Assembly (NCBI GenBank): GCA_021292165.1
Contig: CM037879.1
Coordinates: 265,665,160 to 265,729,159 of the forward strand
DNA from: Shinisaurus crocodilurus
Taxonomy: Eukaryota; Chordata; Lepidosauria; Squamata; Shinisauridae
Direction of reading: 5' to 3'
DNA length: 64,000 bases
The position numbers and the translations under genes were made by a program. The notes beneath the pieces were generated by a model that saw only the letters and a program-made list of their open reading frames with translations, had not been told where the DNA came from and ran no database searches. How positions within the stretch are numbered: position 1 is the stretch's first letter; each line of letters starts with the position of its first letter. Of this stretch, positions 21,560-35,300 are shown in pieces.

Positions 21560-21734
21560 GGAATGTGGTACGGCAACAATTTGGCACCGACCCATTGAAG
21601 AGCAAATAGTAAACTGGGAAACCACTCAAAACCATGGCACATCCGATGCTGATGTTGATTGGGTCTGAGTAGAAAGACATTCCCACAGTGAAAAGGCAGA
21701 TGATCGTAAAGGAAACAGGAATGAAGAGAGGAAC
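21560..21734 (-). CDS. SLC7A11-like: xCT-like exon 11 (last exon seen)
   Basis: Acceptor CTGTCCAG|GTTCC. Codes [20 protein letters not shown], then [11 protein letters not shown] and so on to CCRTTF. The probable donor is C|GTGAGTAG, which puts the exon end exactly where xCT exon 11 ends. Without splicing the frame reads Arg-Glu-stop, the TAG lying inside the donor. The final xCT-type exon (about 20 residues) was looked for on the minus strand below 21560 and not found. Confidence 0.92.
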
Positions 21735-23333
21735 CTGGACAGGGGAGGGAGGGAAACAGATTTCACTAGACATAACTGGATGGAGTGGTGGAGTAGAGCC
21801 CGGAGCTCACAGGGATGCAGCGGCGGCACCTTTTGATTAGCAGGCAGGGCCGGTGCTACCATTAGGCCAACTAGGCAGCTGCCTAGGGCGCAGGACTAAA
21901 GGGGGCGCCAGAAACGCCTTGAAAAAAAATACAGCGCTCTCAAGTGGGAAGGGGGGCGCTAAATATCTGATCTTGCCTAGGGCACCAAACTGCCTTGCAC
22001 CGGTCCTGTTAGCAGGGATGCTGATATCCCCACTCCAGAATTCCCTGCTCTTTCTGAGCTTAGTTGCAATCCTCAGAGCAGCTGGGGGGGAAACAAATGT
22101 TCCCAGCAACAATATATGGTTCCCTGTTGTGATGCCAAGTATTTTGTGGGGGCTTGGTCTAGAATGGGCAATGAAGACCCATTAGCTTTGCAAAAGACCT
22201 GCTCCTGGTGGAGATGAGAACTGCTAGAATTTGCTTGTTGATATGTCTCAACACTGCTGCCTGAATTTTTGGACTCTCCTTGGGGGCGTGGCTATGGGTC
22301 CTATCATGATGAGTGCCTGCACTTGAAAATTTACCACTCCACCACTGACTGGATCTTTTAGGTAAGGGGTGCTTCCAGTGAAGAACCTTATTGTGCGATT
22401 GCCCTGTCTCGCTCATGGAATTTTATGGAAGTCCAGATGACGATGTCTTCCATTTGTAGCCCTCCTGTGTCCCTGTTCCTACTTCCTTCTTTTTATTTTC
22501 TTACTTGAAAAGATCCATTAAGGAGGAAAAGACAGAATAATTGCACAGTACCCTTTGATTGGTAGTGCAAGGAGCCCTCTCTGCCTGGAAACACCTAAAG
22601 TCTCTATCTTATTTTAAATTCCACCATGTTATATGTGTCTTTTCAATATAGATTGTAAAATAACACATCTAAGTTTGCTGCTGCAACACGTTTCCCCTTC
22701 CCTCTGTCTTTGTAGTTTTGCTTTCTTATAGCACAACATGGTATCAGATACTTTATCAATTCACACAGCAACTGGATAAATATGCCCTATTGCACATATC
22801 ATCTATATGGGATGATACTCAACTAAGGATCAAGTGAGCAAATGGGTACAAAGTCTCTAGTCCCTTGTAAGGAAAAGTGAGCAGGTGGTATTGGGCCCAA
22901 GACTGCCTGCTTGGTCTTCCTTATATCTCCACAAACAAAAGGGACTAGATCAGGGCTCTCCAACCTTGGGTCCCCAGATGTTGCTGGGCTACAGCTCCCA
23001 GCATGGCCAATGGCAAGGGATTCTGGGAGCTGTAGTTCAGCAACATCTGGGGACCCAAGGTTGGAGAGCCCTGGACTAGACGCTTACTTATTTTAAAAGA
23101 AAGTTGGAAATGAAGGGAAGGGGTCTCAAATCTCCCCCTATGGTTATGGTCATGATGTGAACTGCTTTAAACCGGTGCTGGACCAAAATGCTCTCCGCAT
23201 TCACTCACAAATTTTGTAGTTCCATTCACAGGCACTGAAAAGGGGTTGGTGATTTTCAGTTGGGGGGGAATTCCAGGGGGTGGGGGAGCAATATTGACTG
23301 GTATTCCTCCATCCTTCATTCAGCTGGTAGCTG

Positions 23334-23369
<36 letters not shown>

Positions 23370-26300
23370 TGCTCAAAATGGTTGCCATCAGCAGAGGCAG
23401 TGCTAGGTACTGAAAAGATCCTGGGCTCAGGCCCACAAGACAAAAAAAAAAATGCACAAATGTGGATATACTAATTTATGTATGCTCCAAAGTCTGTCTC
23501 TCTGTGTGTCTTTAAAGGACCCTGTCTCCTAAGGACACCCCTATTTGTAAAAAGTGATGTATGGACAGGGGAGAGGAGGGCATTTGATTTCAGAAAAAAA
23601 ACCCAGGCAGAAAGATTTGGGGGGCGGCAGCAGGAGATGAAGCACATGTGGGTTTAATAGTGCTCTGGGGATGTTCATAGTTTGGGATATTTTTTTATAA
23701 CCCAACTCTGATTGGTGCTTCTGCACAACTTTATCCTGGAGTTGTTTTGATAGCTCCTTGGTCTTCATGATGCTGTTTGTTTAGATATGCTCTCTGACAA
23801 ACTCTGGGGCCTTCCAGAAACAGGTGTATTTAATTTGAGATCATGTGGCACGGGAATTGCACACAGGTGGACTCCGTTCAACTACAGTATGTGACTTCTG
23901 GCAGCAGTGGGTTACACCAGAGCTTATTTAGGCATGTCACAGCAATGAGGGTGAATACTTCTGCAACCAAGAAGTGCCAGTTTGTTTTTGTTTACTTAAC
24001 TTTTGTGCCACAATAGAAATATTTTGCACCTTCATGGTGTTGAGTATCTTGTGTACATCAAGTGGTAACAATGCCAATGAAATCCATCTCAATTCCTGGT
24101 TGTAACACAACAAATTGTTGAAAAGACAAAGAGGTGTGTGTGAATACTTCTGCAAGGCACTGTATACACAGGTGCAAGGGGAGAGTTGGTGAGTGTCAAC
24201 CCCTCTTCCCTGCCTCAATTCAGCCCTAGAAAAAGCTATGGTATAATTATAGACAAGCAGAATTCTTATATTATAGCAGCTGAATGTCTATACTGATTGC
24301 TTGCTAATAGTCAGGGATGATATTTTGTCAATGGAAAACAAGGATTAGGAGATGCTTTTGCTGAATGGGGTATTTACCCGCAGGGCTGGGCCTGAGTCCA
24401 GAATTCTGCAGGAGCATGCATGAAAGAAAACGAGGCAGTTGGGGAGCAGCGTGGCCATGTGCCTTACTTTTCAGAGATCAGCTCTCTATTTGAAGGGCTG
24501 TCCTAAGTCCAGTTTAAAGACAAAGAGCTGTAAGAACTAAGAAGGCAGAGCAGGGGCCTTGAACTTGCCCATCCATAGTTAGCGCCTGGGCAGCAGACTG
24601 AGCAGGCAGGCACATAGCTCACCTGGTCACACAGTCTTCCCCACTATGCTGAGATGTCTGGTATTTCTATTTATAGTCATTTCTATTTATAGTCATTTCT
24701 ATTTCTATTTATAGTCATTCTTTCCAAATCTGCATATGCAAGTTTTATGCAGCTGTGTGTCCCCCTTTGTCCATTTGCAATTTCTCTGCTCTGCCGCCAT
24801 GCATGTCAGAAGGCTCCACAGGGGGATTATTTCCAGATGGGTACAGGGGCTGTTCCAGATGGAAAGCTCCTCACGCTACGAATCAGAAGGCATTGTGCTG
24901 CAATTCTGACTCTTTTTCTTTAGCGGATTTTCCCGTGGTAAGAAAAAAGACGGAAGAAGTGGTGGGAAAATACAGGAAGGTGCCAAGCGAGAGGCGAGAA
25001 CAATGTCTGGACGCCCATAAAATTCTGCAAATGAGGCATGGCGATAGAACTATAAAAGTCTCATCTGGAAGCACCCTGGATGTGCTAGATCTATGCACAA
25101 GCCTTAAGAAGAAACACTTGTGTGGCTGATCTAATAAGCATTGGTTAAAGTTTAAAATGTGTGGAAATTAGGGATTATGGTCTATGGCCACAAGGGGGCA
25201 GTAGTTGCGTGTGTGTGTGTATGTGTATATATACACATACACACATATATGTGAGTGTATGTATATATGTGTGTGTGTGCGTGTGTGTGTGTGTATATAT
25301 ATACACACACACAGAGAGATATAATCAAACGTATGCTGCCTTATTGTGATGATAGCTGTATCAGAGTAAGCTTTCCAAACTGTTGCCTTATTTCAACCCA
25401 ACCTTTCCCAACCTAACACGCTCCAGATGTACAGACTATAATTCCCATCATCCCAAGCCAGAGTGGCATTGACCCTGCTGGCTGGGGATGATGAGAGTTG
25501 TAGTACAAGACATCTTGAGTAGGGGTTTGAGCACAGTTCCCCCCAATTCTAGTCCAACACTCTAACCACTACATCACACTGTCTCCAGATTAATTTGTCT
25601 GACACAATCAGGTCATTGGTAGGTGGTGTATCCTTGTGGGATACATTCTGAGGTAGGATTTGAACCAGGGATTTCCTGGCTCACTGCTCCAGCTCTTAAC
25701 AATTATTCTTAACCATCAGCATACATAGATGGTTCTAAATAGGGTGGCAACAAAAGAGGGTGGCAACAAGGGAGAGGGCCTTTTCAGTGGTGGCCCCCGA
25801 TTATGGAATGATCTCCCCACTGAGGCCTGCCTGGCGACAACATTGTTATATTTTCGGCACCAGGCTAAGACTGCCCTCTATGACCATGCATTTAATGGCA
25901 TATGATGGGACATGTCAGCTGTTTTAACAGGTCTAGTTTTTTATTGAAATTGTTTTAGCTGTTTAAACTGTTTTAAATTTTATATATTGAAATTTTATGC
26001 TGTATTTTATGGTTGCTGTATTTTATGGTTTCTGTGTTTTGTATTTTGTGAATTGCTGTGAACTGCCCAGAGAGTTTCGGCTATTGGGCAGTATAGAAAT
26101 GAAATAAATAATAAATATAAATAAAAAGGTAAAAATAGTGGTCATTGTGGGAGAAAACAGGCTAGCAAACCATTACCTTGAATGGGCTTGTTATCTCAGG
26201 ATGGCGACAACGGTGAACTATAAGCCCGAGGGTGGCTAACCCTATGAAGAGCCACCGGGAGAAGCTGAAAAAGTTCAGTAGGTGGTAGAGATCTCCCACG

Positions 26301-29300
26301 CAAATCATGGCTGTGACCAAAGGGAACTGAGGGGTGTAAAGATAAAATAAGTTTAAGGTACAATCCTGTACAAATCAACTGACAGAGCGCCTTTCCTGCT
26401 ATGAACCTACCCATATGCTACAATCAGCATGAGGCCCTCCTCTGAGGGAGACTCAGAGGATGGCAACAAGTGAGAGGGCCTTCTCAATGGTGGCCCCCAG
26501 AATTTGGGATGCTCTCCCCAGCAAGGCCTACCTGGCAGTAACATTGTCTTTTTGGGACCAGGTTAAGACTTCTTCTATTCCCAGGCATTTGATGGTATAT
26601 CACGTGGGCTCTTTAATGCATCAGTTGAATTGTTTTGGTTGTCACTGATGTTTTATGGGGTAGTGGTATTTTAGCAGATGCACGTTTTTAGCTGTTTTAA
26701 ATTTTAACTTTGTTGTAAGATGCCTTGAGTTTTTTGAGAAAGTCATCTGAGAAATATAATAATAATAATATCAGAAGTAAGTCACATTGAGTTCAAGAGG
26801 GCTTACTCCAAGGTGTGTTTATAGGATCACAGCCTTAGTAAACTGTAATCTCAAATTGAACACAGGGAAGTAGCTAAAAATCTAGAACAAAGATTGGCCT
26901 GTTTGTTTTGTGTGTGTGCGCGCGCATAGAAAGACTCCTGCGAATCCAAGAATGCAGTCCTCAAGCTATTTACGCTGAAGTAATGTCAATGCCTGCAACA
27001 CCAAAGATTGCAAGGATGCAAGTTTCCTGATTAGAGGAACCTAATTTTTAGAGTTGGGTTTTAATGTTTAGAGTGTGTGCAGGAGAAACCCTCTAAACAA
27101 GCCCAAGGTCAAAATATACATATAAGAGATAGCCAATTATGAAACTCAGTGCTTTGAATAAATGAGAACTAAAACACTGAAATATTTGTTCTGGCCTCAA
27201 CACACATCGGGCTGTGTGTCTATCCAGGCAGTTAAACTCACATGGAGACTACTTCTATACAACTCAAATCTTCATCTTTCTTTAAACCCAACATAAACAA
27301 TAAACAAGTAATGAGCTGAAATGGATGGGTGAGGTGAAAAAAAACACGTCTTCAGGTTGCAATGCAGAGCAGCAGTGGAGCTAGTGCGAACCAGGTAAAA
27401 TTCTTCCTAAGGACAACTAATCAATGCATGGTATCAAGGCCTGATCACTTGCTAACAGATACACAGAGGATGAACTAGAGTACAGTAATTATAAATACAA
27501 GGCCTAGGGGGCAACAGAACAAAATAACATCACACCCAGCTGAGGCAAAAGAATATTTTCAAAACATCAATACAAAACACGTGTGCCAACTGGGGCTGTC
27601 AAACAATTAATGATTTTCAGTTGATTAATCATCTGGATTTTAACTGATGGATTTATGCATTTGCATATTACCAAAAACCTGATGGCCCTATGTGTGAACA
27701 TAATGCTTAGCTGTGCTTTGTTTTCCTTAATGAGTGTAAATCAGAATGCAGAACCATTCCTTATCCATTTCTTTAAATATATGTATTTTTAAAAAATAAT
27801 AATAATCCATGTTTCTTCTACAAGGCTTCTCCTAGAACAGCATTGAATCAGTTTTTCTGGCATCTGTTACAGCCTTCCTCAACCTGATGCCCTCCAGATG
27901 TGTCGGACTACAACTCAAATCATTCCCAGCCCATGGCTATGCTGGCTAGGAATGATGGGAGTTGTAGTCCAATACTGTGGAGAAAAAGAGCCTCTGAGGG
28001 TTCCTACACACACACACACGCACGCGCACACACTCACACACACACGCCTCCTCATGTGTAAATCAAGTAAGGCCAGTTGGGGGGGCTGGGAGGAGGCGAA
28101 AGGTACATAAAGCATAGGATGGGGCATGGCGCCTGAAAGGCGGAGACCCGGCTTTCAAATGTAAATGTAGTTCAGACCCAGTAAGTCAGGAGTCCCCTTC
28201 CCCCTGCCTGGCCAGGTGAAATGCATCGTGATTGGCTCAGAAGCAGAAAAGCTACAGGAAGGAGGAGGGGAGGGGGAAAGGACTATTTCCCAACATGTGG
28301 GTTTTGTCTGTCTTCGAATCGCATGGCTACCCAGCTGTTGGGCAATGGCGGTAAGCCAAGGACCCCAGGTAGCTCCTGGTGAAATTAGCTGAATGGGGGC
28401 TCTGGTAAAGGCAGGCCCTGTGGAGGGCTACCATCTCAGACCTTCGGGTAGATGGAATAGTTCCCCCCGGGCGGCAGGGCTGTGCTGGATCTAACCCTGG
28501 AAGGAAGAGGACTGACCCCCAGGTAACAGAGTTATGTGCCTGGGAGATAGAATCAGGTTTTATTATTTTGTAGCTCTATTTCTGTGTGCCAAAGCGTCTC
28601 TCTCTCTCTCTCTCTTTTGTGCTTCTCTCATTTCCCACCTTTTGTTGTAAAATGCTACCAGAATAAGCCTTGTCTTGGTTTTACCCCACATGGGTGTTGT
28701 AGTTGCTCTGTGGCTTCAGTATCTAAATCCAGGTTACAGAATTAAAGGCGAGTCCCTGAACAGAGATTCAAGTAGGGTTGCAAGGAGCTGAGGCTGGCAA
28801 TCTGGTATCTTGAGATCTCAGGGGGTCTTGGTTCCTTTGGGGTAGGAAAGGGTGGGGGTGTGGCGGGCCAGCCAGCACCCCCTTCCTCCACATGGTGGCA
28901 AGTGCTGGGATTCGAAGCTGAACCACAGAGTGTGTGCACGTGGGCAAATTGGGAAGATTGGAGAGACTTTGGCACATGGGTAGAGGGTTTGTTATTTTTT
29001 AGAGATTTAAGTGTGAGATTGAGCCTCAGGGAGAACCTCCAGATTGCTGGAAGGGGCTGTCCCAGTCTGTGGGAGCCTAGCCGCCAGCGGGGAGCGTTGA
29101 AGGCAAGAAATCTCAACTATGGAGTGAGTTCCAGTCAGCCTGCGTGCCCAGCAAGTGTGAGATTGAGCCTTAGGAAAAATGTTCAGATTGCTGGCAGTCT
29201 GTCCAAGCTGCCAGCGGGGAGTGTTGAAGGCAAGAAATCTTGGTGTCTGTGGACTGGTGGAAAGAAACTGCCATGCTGGGGTTGTACTGGCAGAAAAGGC

Positions 29301-32300
29301 AGGGCGAGTTCCCTTTTCCAGGCGTGGAGAGGCCAAGGGGACAAGCAAAACAAACACTTCAGGAGGATTCATCCCAAACTCCTAGGCAGAGGCTGAGAGT
29401 AGCAATTGCCAGTGAGTAAGCGGAAGAAGATCCTATCATCCCCATCGCGTGCAAGAAGTCTGCGGGTGAGCAGATGGCGGCTGCGTGATCCCAAAGTTTG
29501 GGGGGCTGGAGGAGCCCGGGAGGAGAAGAAGAGGTGGTGTGTGCACGCGTGCGCGTGTGTTTCAGGAGGAGGGAGAAGATCAGAAAACCTCTCCTAAGAG
29601 AATGGTGAGCAAAACGGTGAATTTTGGGACAGCATTTGATGAGTGATTTTAGTTGTGCTATGTGCCCCAGAGAAATTGTCGAGACTTTGGGGAGGGAGGG
29701 CACAGTCCTGCCCTACATCTCTCCCACGGGAGAAGGACTCAGATTTTGAACTTGGACTGTCCAGTTGCTCTTGGGGGGGGGCATGGTGAATGGCCAGGCT
29801 GGGCAGCAGCAAGCAAAGGGGGGAGGCATGGTTTCAAGCTTTGAAAGAGACTGCTCCCCTGCTAAAAAGAGACTTTGTCCCCTGTGCTGCCGAAGTGGAG
29901 GGCTGAAAGAAGCAGAAAGACAAAGGGGATTTCCCTCCTAGCTGGTGGAGAAACACGGACAGAAGAATTTCCCTCCAGGTGTCTCCAGTGAGAAGAAAAG
30001 AGGACTGAGATTGGGGGTTGATTAAAGTCAATAAAAGTTGGGAAATTGTTCCTGAAGGGGAGGGGACGGGTAATTCAAGTGTATTTGTGTTATCTAAATT
30101 GTTGCTGGGCGGGGGCGGGGCGGGGCGGGGGCGGGTGATCCCAGGGTAAGCAATGGAACTATTGTTGTCTTGTGTCATGTGCAAAAGTCAATTTGAAATA
30201 ATAATGATGAATGATGATAATAATAATTGCTGCATTTGTTCAAAGGGCCTCAAGGGGGCAGGGAAGAGTTGCCAGAGAAAAAATCAGTCAGAGGCCAGAG
30301 AACAAAGCAGAGAGGTTAAAAGGAATGTTTGCCAGGCTGTGTGTTCTAGAAGCTTGGGCGGAGCCTCCATGGCTAAGCATTTAATTCTGAGGGAGACAGT
30401 CATCCCGTGCAAGTTTGGGTGGTGGGCTAAAGGAGCCAAGCCCAAGAGACTGGAAGATTGCCATGCTGTGTGTTCTAGAAGCTTGGGTGGAGCCTCCATG
30501 GCTAAGCATTTAATTCTGAGGGAGACAGTCATCCCGTGCAAGTTCGGGTGGTGGGCTAAAGGAGCCAAGCCCAAGAGGCTGGAAGATTGCCAGGCTGTGT
30601 GTTCTAGAAGGTGCCTTTGGGAAAAGGGGGTGGTGGGAAGCCACCAGCGAACCTTTAGAACAATCATCCCATTCAAGTCATTGGGTAGAAAGTGCCAAAA
30701 GCAAACCTTTGGGAAAAGGGAGTGGTGTATTCATGTCATTGGGTGGTGGGAAGCCACCGGCGGGCCTTTGGAAACTGAGTAGAACCTCCAAAGCTCAGCA
30801 TTCAATTCTGAGGGAAACAGTCATCCCATTCAAGTCATTGGGTAGAAAGTGCCAAAAGCAAACCTTTGGGGAAAGGGTGTGTTGTATTCATGTCATTGGG
30901 TGGTGGGAAGCCACCAGCAAACCTTTGGAAAAAGGGGTGATGGTATTCACGCCGATAGGTTCAGAGTGGCAGAAACAAGCCTTTAAAAGCAAACAAAGGC
31001 GAATTGAAGAGTCACATTTCAGTCAGCAATCTGCCCCTACAGACTGAGAAACAGCAACCCTAAAAAGTTTTTTTTTTTTAGTTGGGGTTCCCATATGATG
31101 TTTCTTGTGTATGCAAAACTGTGTAATGCAAACCTGTAAACTGCTGATTGAGGGTTATTGATTGTTGTTTTGCTGTTTTGGTGTTTAAGGAGCTTTAGCA
31201 AACCTGTAAACTTCTGATTGATGGTTATTGATTGTTGTTTTGATGTTTAAGGAGCTTTAGCAAACCTGTAAACTTCTGATTGATGGTTATTGATTGTTGT
31301 TTTGCTGTTTTGATGTCTAAGAAGCTTTAAGATGTTTAAGCTGTGTTAAGATTGTGGCTAATGTGTTTTGATGCTTTTCTGTTTTGTTCTGTTTTTGTGT
31401 GTGTGGGAAGGAGAAGAGGTGTGCTAGTGGTAGAAGGCTAGCAGGGGCTTTTTCTTTTAAGTTAGTTTAAAATGAAATGAGAGGGTTGACCCCTCAGGTT
31501 TCTTTTTTTTTTAAAAGGAAGCGTGTGGAGAAAAAGAGCCTCTGAGGGTTCCTACACACACACACGCACACACACACACACGCCTCCTCATGTGTAAATC
31601 AAGAAAGGTACATAAAGCATAGGATGGGGCATGGCACCTGAAAGGCGGAGACCCGGCTTTCAAATGTAAATGTAGTTCAGACCCAGTAAGTCAGGAGTCC
31701 CCTTCCCCCTGCCTGGCCAGGTGAAGTGCATCGTGATTGGCTCAGAAGCAGAAAAGCTACAGGAAGGAGGAGAGGAGGGGGAAAGAGCTATTTCCCAACA
31801 TGTGGGTTTTGTCTTTGTCTGTCTTCGAATCGCATGGCTGTTGGGCAATGGCGGTAAGCCAAGGACCCCAGGTAGCTCCTGGTGAAATTAGCTGAATGGG
31901 GGCTCTGGTAAAGGCAGGCCCTGTGGAGGGCTACCATCTCGGACCTTCGGGTAGATGGAATAGTTCCCCCCGGGCGGCAGGGCTGTGCTGGATCTAACCC
32001 TGGAAGGAAGAGGACTGACCCCCAGGTAACAGAGTTATGTGCCTGGGAGATAGAATCAGGTTTTATTATTTTGTAGCTCTATTTCTGTGTGCCAAAGCGT
32101 CTCTCTCTCTCTCTCTCTCTCTTTTGTGCTTCTCTCATTTCCCACCTTTTGTTGTAAAATGCTACCAGAATAAACCTTGTCTTGGTTTTACCCCACATGG
32201 GTGTTGTAGTTGCTCTGTGGCTTCAGTATCTAAATCCAGGTTACAGAATTAAAAGCGAGTCCCTGAACAGAGATTCAAGTAGGGTTGCAAGGAGCTGAGG

Positions 32301-35300
32301 CTTGGCAATCTGGTACCTTGAGATCTCTGGGGGTCTTGGTTCCTTTGGGGTAGGTAAGGGTGGGGTGGTGGCGGGCCAGCCAGCCCCCCCTTCCTCCACA
32401 AATACATTTGGAGGCCCCCAGGTCTCAGGGAAGGCTGGGTTACTATTTGGAGCAATCATTTATTCCTCGAGTAGTTCCTGACCTTACTTATTCTTCATGT
32501 TTGCTTTGTCCATCTGACTTAGAAGGTAAACTCTTCTAAGTGTGGACTGTGTCATTTTTATATAGCACCTGACATTATGTTTTAATGAAATAAACCTGGC
32601 AGAAGTAATATAATTCATCGCTCTCAATTAGATGGACAGTATATATCAGCCTTCCCTGACTCACTGAAGTCTAGAAGTGTTGGATTACAACTTCCATCAT
32701 TCACAAACCAGCAACTTCTGAAGGGCACCAGTTTGGGGAAAGGTAGATTATTTTATTTCAGCAAGCTTTTATAAGTCACCATCCTTAACTGGTATTTATG
32801 CTGCTACTGACTTCTTCTTTTAATTCTGTTGGGTATATGTGTAGCACAGTCCTGTGTATATAAGTAAGTCTCAATGAGTTCAATGGGGCTTACACCCAAG
32901 TAAGTGTGCATAGGGCCACAGCCCTATTTATTTAAAAGATGTTTATACTACAATTCATCAGATAATCCAGGTCAGTTCTCAATATATAAAAAAACACTAA
33001 AATATAATAAATAATATACAACAAAGCACAATAACAAAAGTAAAACAGCAATGTCAACCATTTTTAGTATTATTTCTGGTGTTATTGATATTATTCTGCA
33101 TGGTCCGCTATCTTGAATAGTTTAGAGCAGTGTTCTCCAACCTTGGGTCCCCAGAGCCAGATGTTTTTGGCCTACAACTCCCAGCATGCCCCAGCCAGCA
33201 TAGCTGGCTGGGGCATGCTGGGAGTTGTAGGCCAAAAACATCTGGGGACCCAAGGTTGGAGAACACTGGTTTAGAGTAAGGCAGGGTACAAAAGTTGAAA
33301 ATAAATGAATATCATTTTCACGGGCTTGCCTCTTACATTTTTGAAATCACGTCAGACTTTCTAAACCAGCCTCCCCTGACCTGGTGGTGTCCTTCTGTGG
33401 GATTCTGGGAGTTGTAGTCCAGCACATCTGGAAGGCACCTGGTTGGGGAAGGCTGCTTTAAAGGAACTGCTCAAATAAGAAGTGGATAGGATGCTCCGTA
33501 GAAACAAGTTCTTACCATCAACATGACAGCAGGCAGGGGCGTATGTCTTTGGATATGGATCATAGAGAAGAGGGGAGGCCACTGACCTTCCCTTGAAGCC
33601 ACAAACAATGTCCTGGAAGGAGGAAATCAACAGTGAAAGAAGCCAGTGGTGAGAGTTGATGGGAGTTGTAGGCCAAAACATCTGGAGAGCCACAAGTTGC
33701 CCACCCCTGCAAGTTTACTGCCTCAGAAAATGGTAGTGTGAGGGATTGACTAAATGTTACACACAAATATAGGAAAAACCTGACTGCCCGCTTCTTTGCT
33801 TCAAAGCCTTGAGAGCGGGCAATACGAAACAAGGCAGTGCTTAATCCTTCCCCCTCCAGTGCTTTCCCCTGAAACTCCCCCAAGTCATCTCTCTCTTCCC
33901 CACCATAGAGTACCAGATAGATCTTCATGAGGTTAAACATGGGGAATGAGGAAAGCACCTGGCCAGGGAGCTCCAAGGGGAAAGGGCTGAGTGGTGGGAG
34001 GGTTAATCCTCCTCTCCCCCACCACTTCCCTGTTCCAGATTGTCCCTTCCCATTATGCTCCTCTGAAACAAAGACGTGGGCTGCTGGAATTCCCTTACAC
34101 CAGGGGAGGGCTACTAGTTGCCCATGCCTGCCTGGCACAATTTTATGTGTCGCTGAGCCCTCAATCAGCCCTTAAGAAGTCAGGTTACAAGAGCAAATCA
34201 CTGACCTTGAAAAGGTAAAGATTCCTCCATTCATGGTTCCAAAGCAAGACAAGGAAACCAAGACAGGGACCACGGAGATAAGGCTTTGGAAAACTTTGCG
34301 GGCAAAACTCTGGGGAGGGGGGAAAAAAGGCACAGTTACATTCAGAAATGTGACCCCACTGCTGAACAGAGTGAGTCAACAGTGAGCAAAACTCACCAGA
34401 GTCAGTGTGACATCCAACTCGGTTTCATTTATTTTACTTGTACCCCGCCTTTCCACCAAAAAAAGTACTCAAGACAGACAACTTACAATCTCTAATAAAA
34501 TGTGATAAAAACAATAATAAAATAAAAACAATTAAAAATACAAGAACAGAGTAGAAACAGCCTCCAACACAGCAGACCAGCTTACACACCAAAGACCAGC
34601 TTGAATAAAGCGGCCTTCGTCTGCAGGCAGAAGGACAACAGGGAGGGAGTAAACCTAGCCTCCCTCAGCAGCAAGTTCCACAGCCAAGGAGCGGCCACTG
34701 AGAAGGCCCTCTTTTTTTGCCTTGCCACCAAACACACCTCAGAAGGGGGCAGTCTCAAAAGAAGGGCCTCTCCGGAAGATCTTAAGAACCAGGCAGGCTC
34801 ATATGGGAGAAGTCAGTCTTTCAGGTAGCCTGGTCCCACCCAAGTGCATTCTAATTTTGCGCCAGCCTTCCCAACCTAGTGTCCTACAGATGTTTTGGAT
34901 GATCACAACTCCCATTAGCCCCAGCCAACTTGACCAATGGTCAGGAATAATGGGAGTTGGTGTCCAAAGCACCTAGAGGTGTTGCAGACTTATATTGCAT
35001 GTGTGCATATAAGCAGTCTCATGTGAAGGAAGTTTCATTTTCTTTCTTCCTTTCCTCCTCTTTCAGCTGAACAGTGGGAGTATCTCAACATACCAGAGGC
35101 AAAAGGAAAGAATAAGCTTATCTAATACAATCATAAGCGAAAACCCTTTTGAGAATGAGTATGTCCTACGATTGTCGTTAATTTGTGGATGCATTTTAAT
35201 ATAGTAATATGTTGAATTCTTTTTAATAGTAATTCTTGTATATATTATTTATACAGTATGTGCCAACACAGCTTTTGTAGTAATATAAACACAGTATACA

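Larger units (their letters stand above)
27976..32400 (+). mobile_element. Complete non-autonomous LTR retrotransposon (4425 bp)
   Basis: Two near-identical LTRs (27976-28892, 31524-32400), TG...CA ends in the form TGTGGAG...CTCCACA, and an exact 5-bp duplication AATAC (27971-27975, 32401-32405). The primer-binding site starts directly after the 5' LTR (TGGTGGCAAGTGCTGGGATT), resembling the complement of a leucine-type tRNA 3' end. AAAAGGAAGCG precedes the 3' LTR as a short polypurine tract. No gag, protease, polymerase or envelope is visible in the 2.6-kb interior, which is largely tandem repeats, so it must have moved using proteins of another element. The 5-bp duplication fits class III ERV or Ty3/Gypsy type machinery. 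Confidence 0.92.
27870..32437. mobile_element. Palindromic hAT MITE split by the LTR retrotransposon
   Basis: CAGCCTTCCTCAACCTGATG...GTTGTAGTCCAATAC (27870-27975) continues at 32401 as AATACATTTGGAGGCCCCCA...GGGAAGGCTG. Removing the LTR element and one AATAC restores the palindrome. Confidence 0.8.

Noticed and set aside
24755..25129. 124-codon frame as a small gene
   Set aside because: Overlaps a foldback repeat family with copies at 14150, 51359 and 61630; frame not shared among copies.
28860..29396. 178-codon frame just inside the LTR element tested as gag
   Set aside because: No matrix, capsid or zinc-knuckle pattern; it starts inside the LTR and its composition follows the G-rich strand.
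30331..30610. CRISPR-like array
   Set aside because: Head-to-tail 129-bp units without spacers, inside an LTR element in a vertebrate genome.
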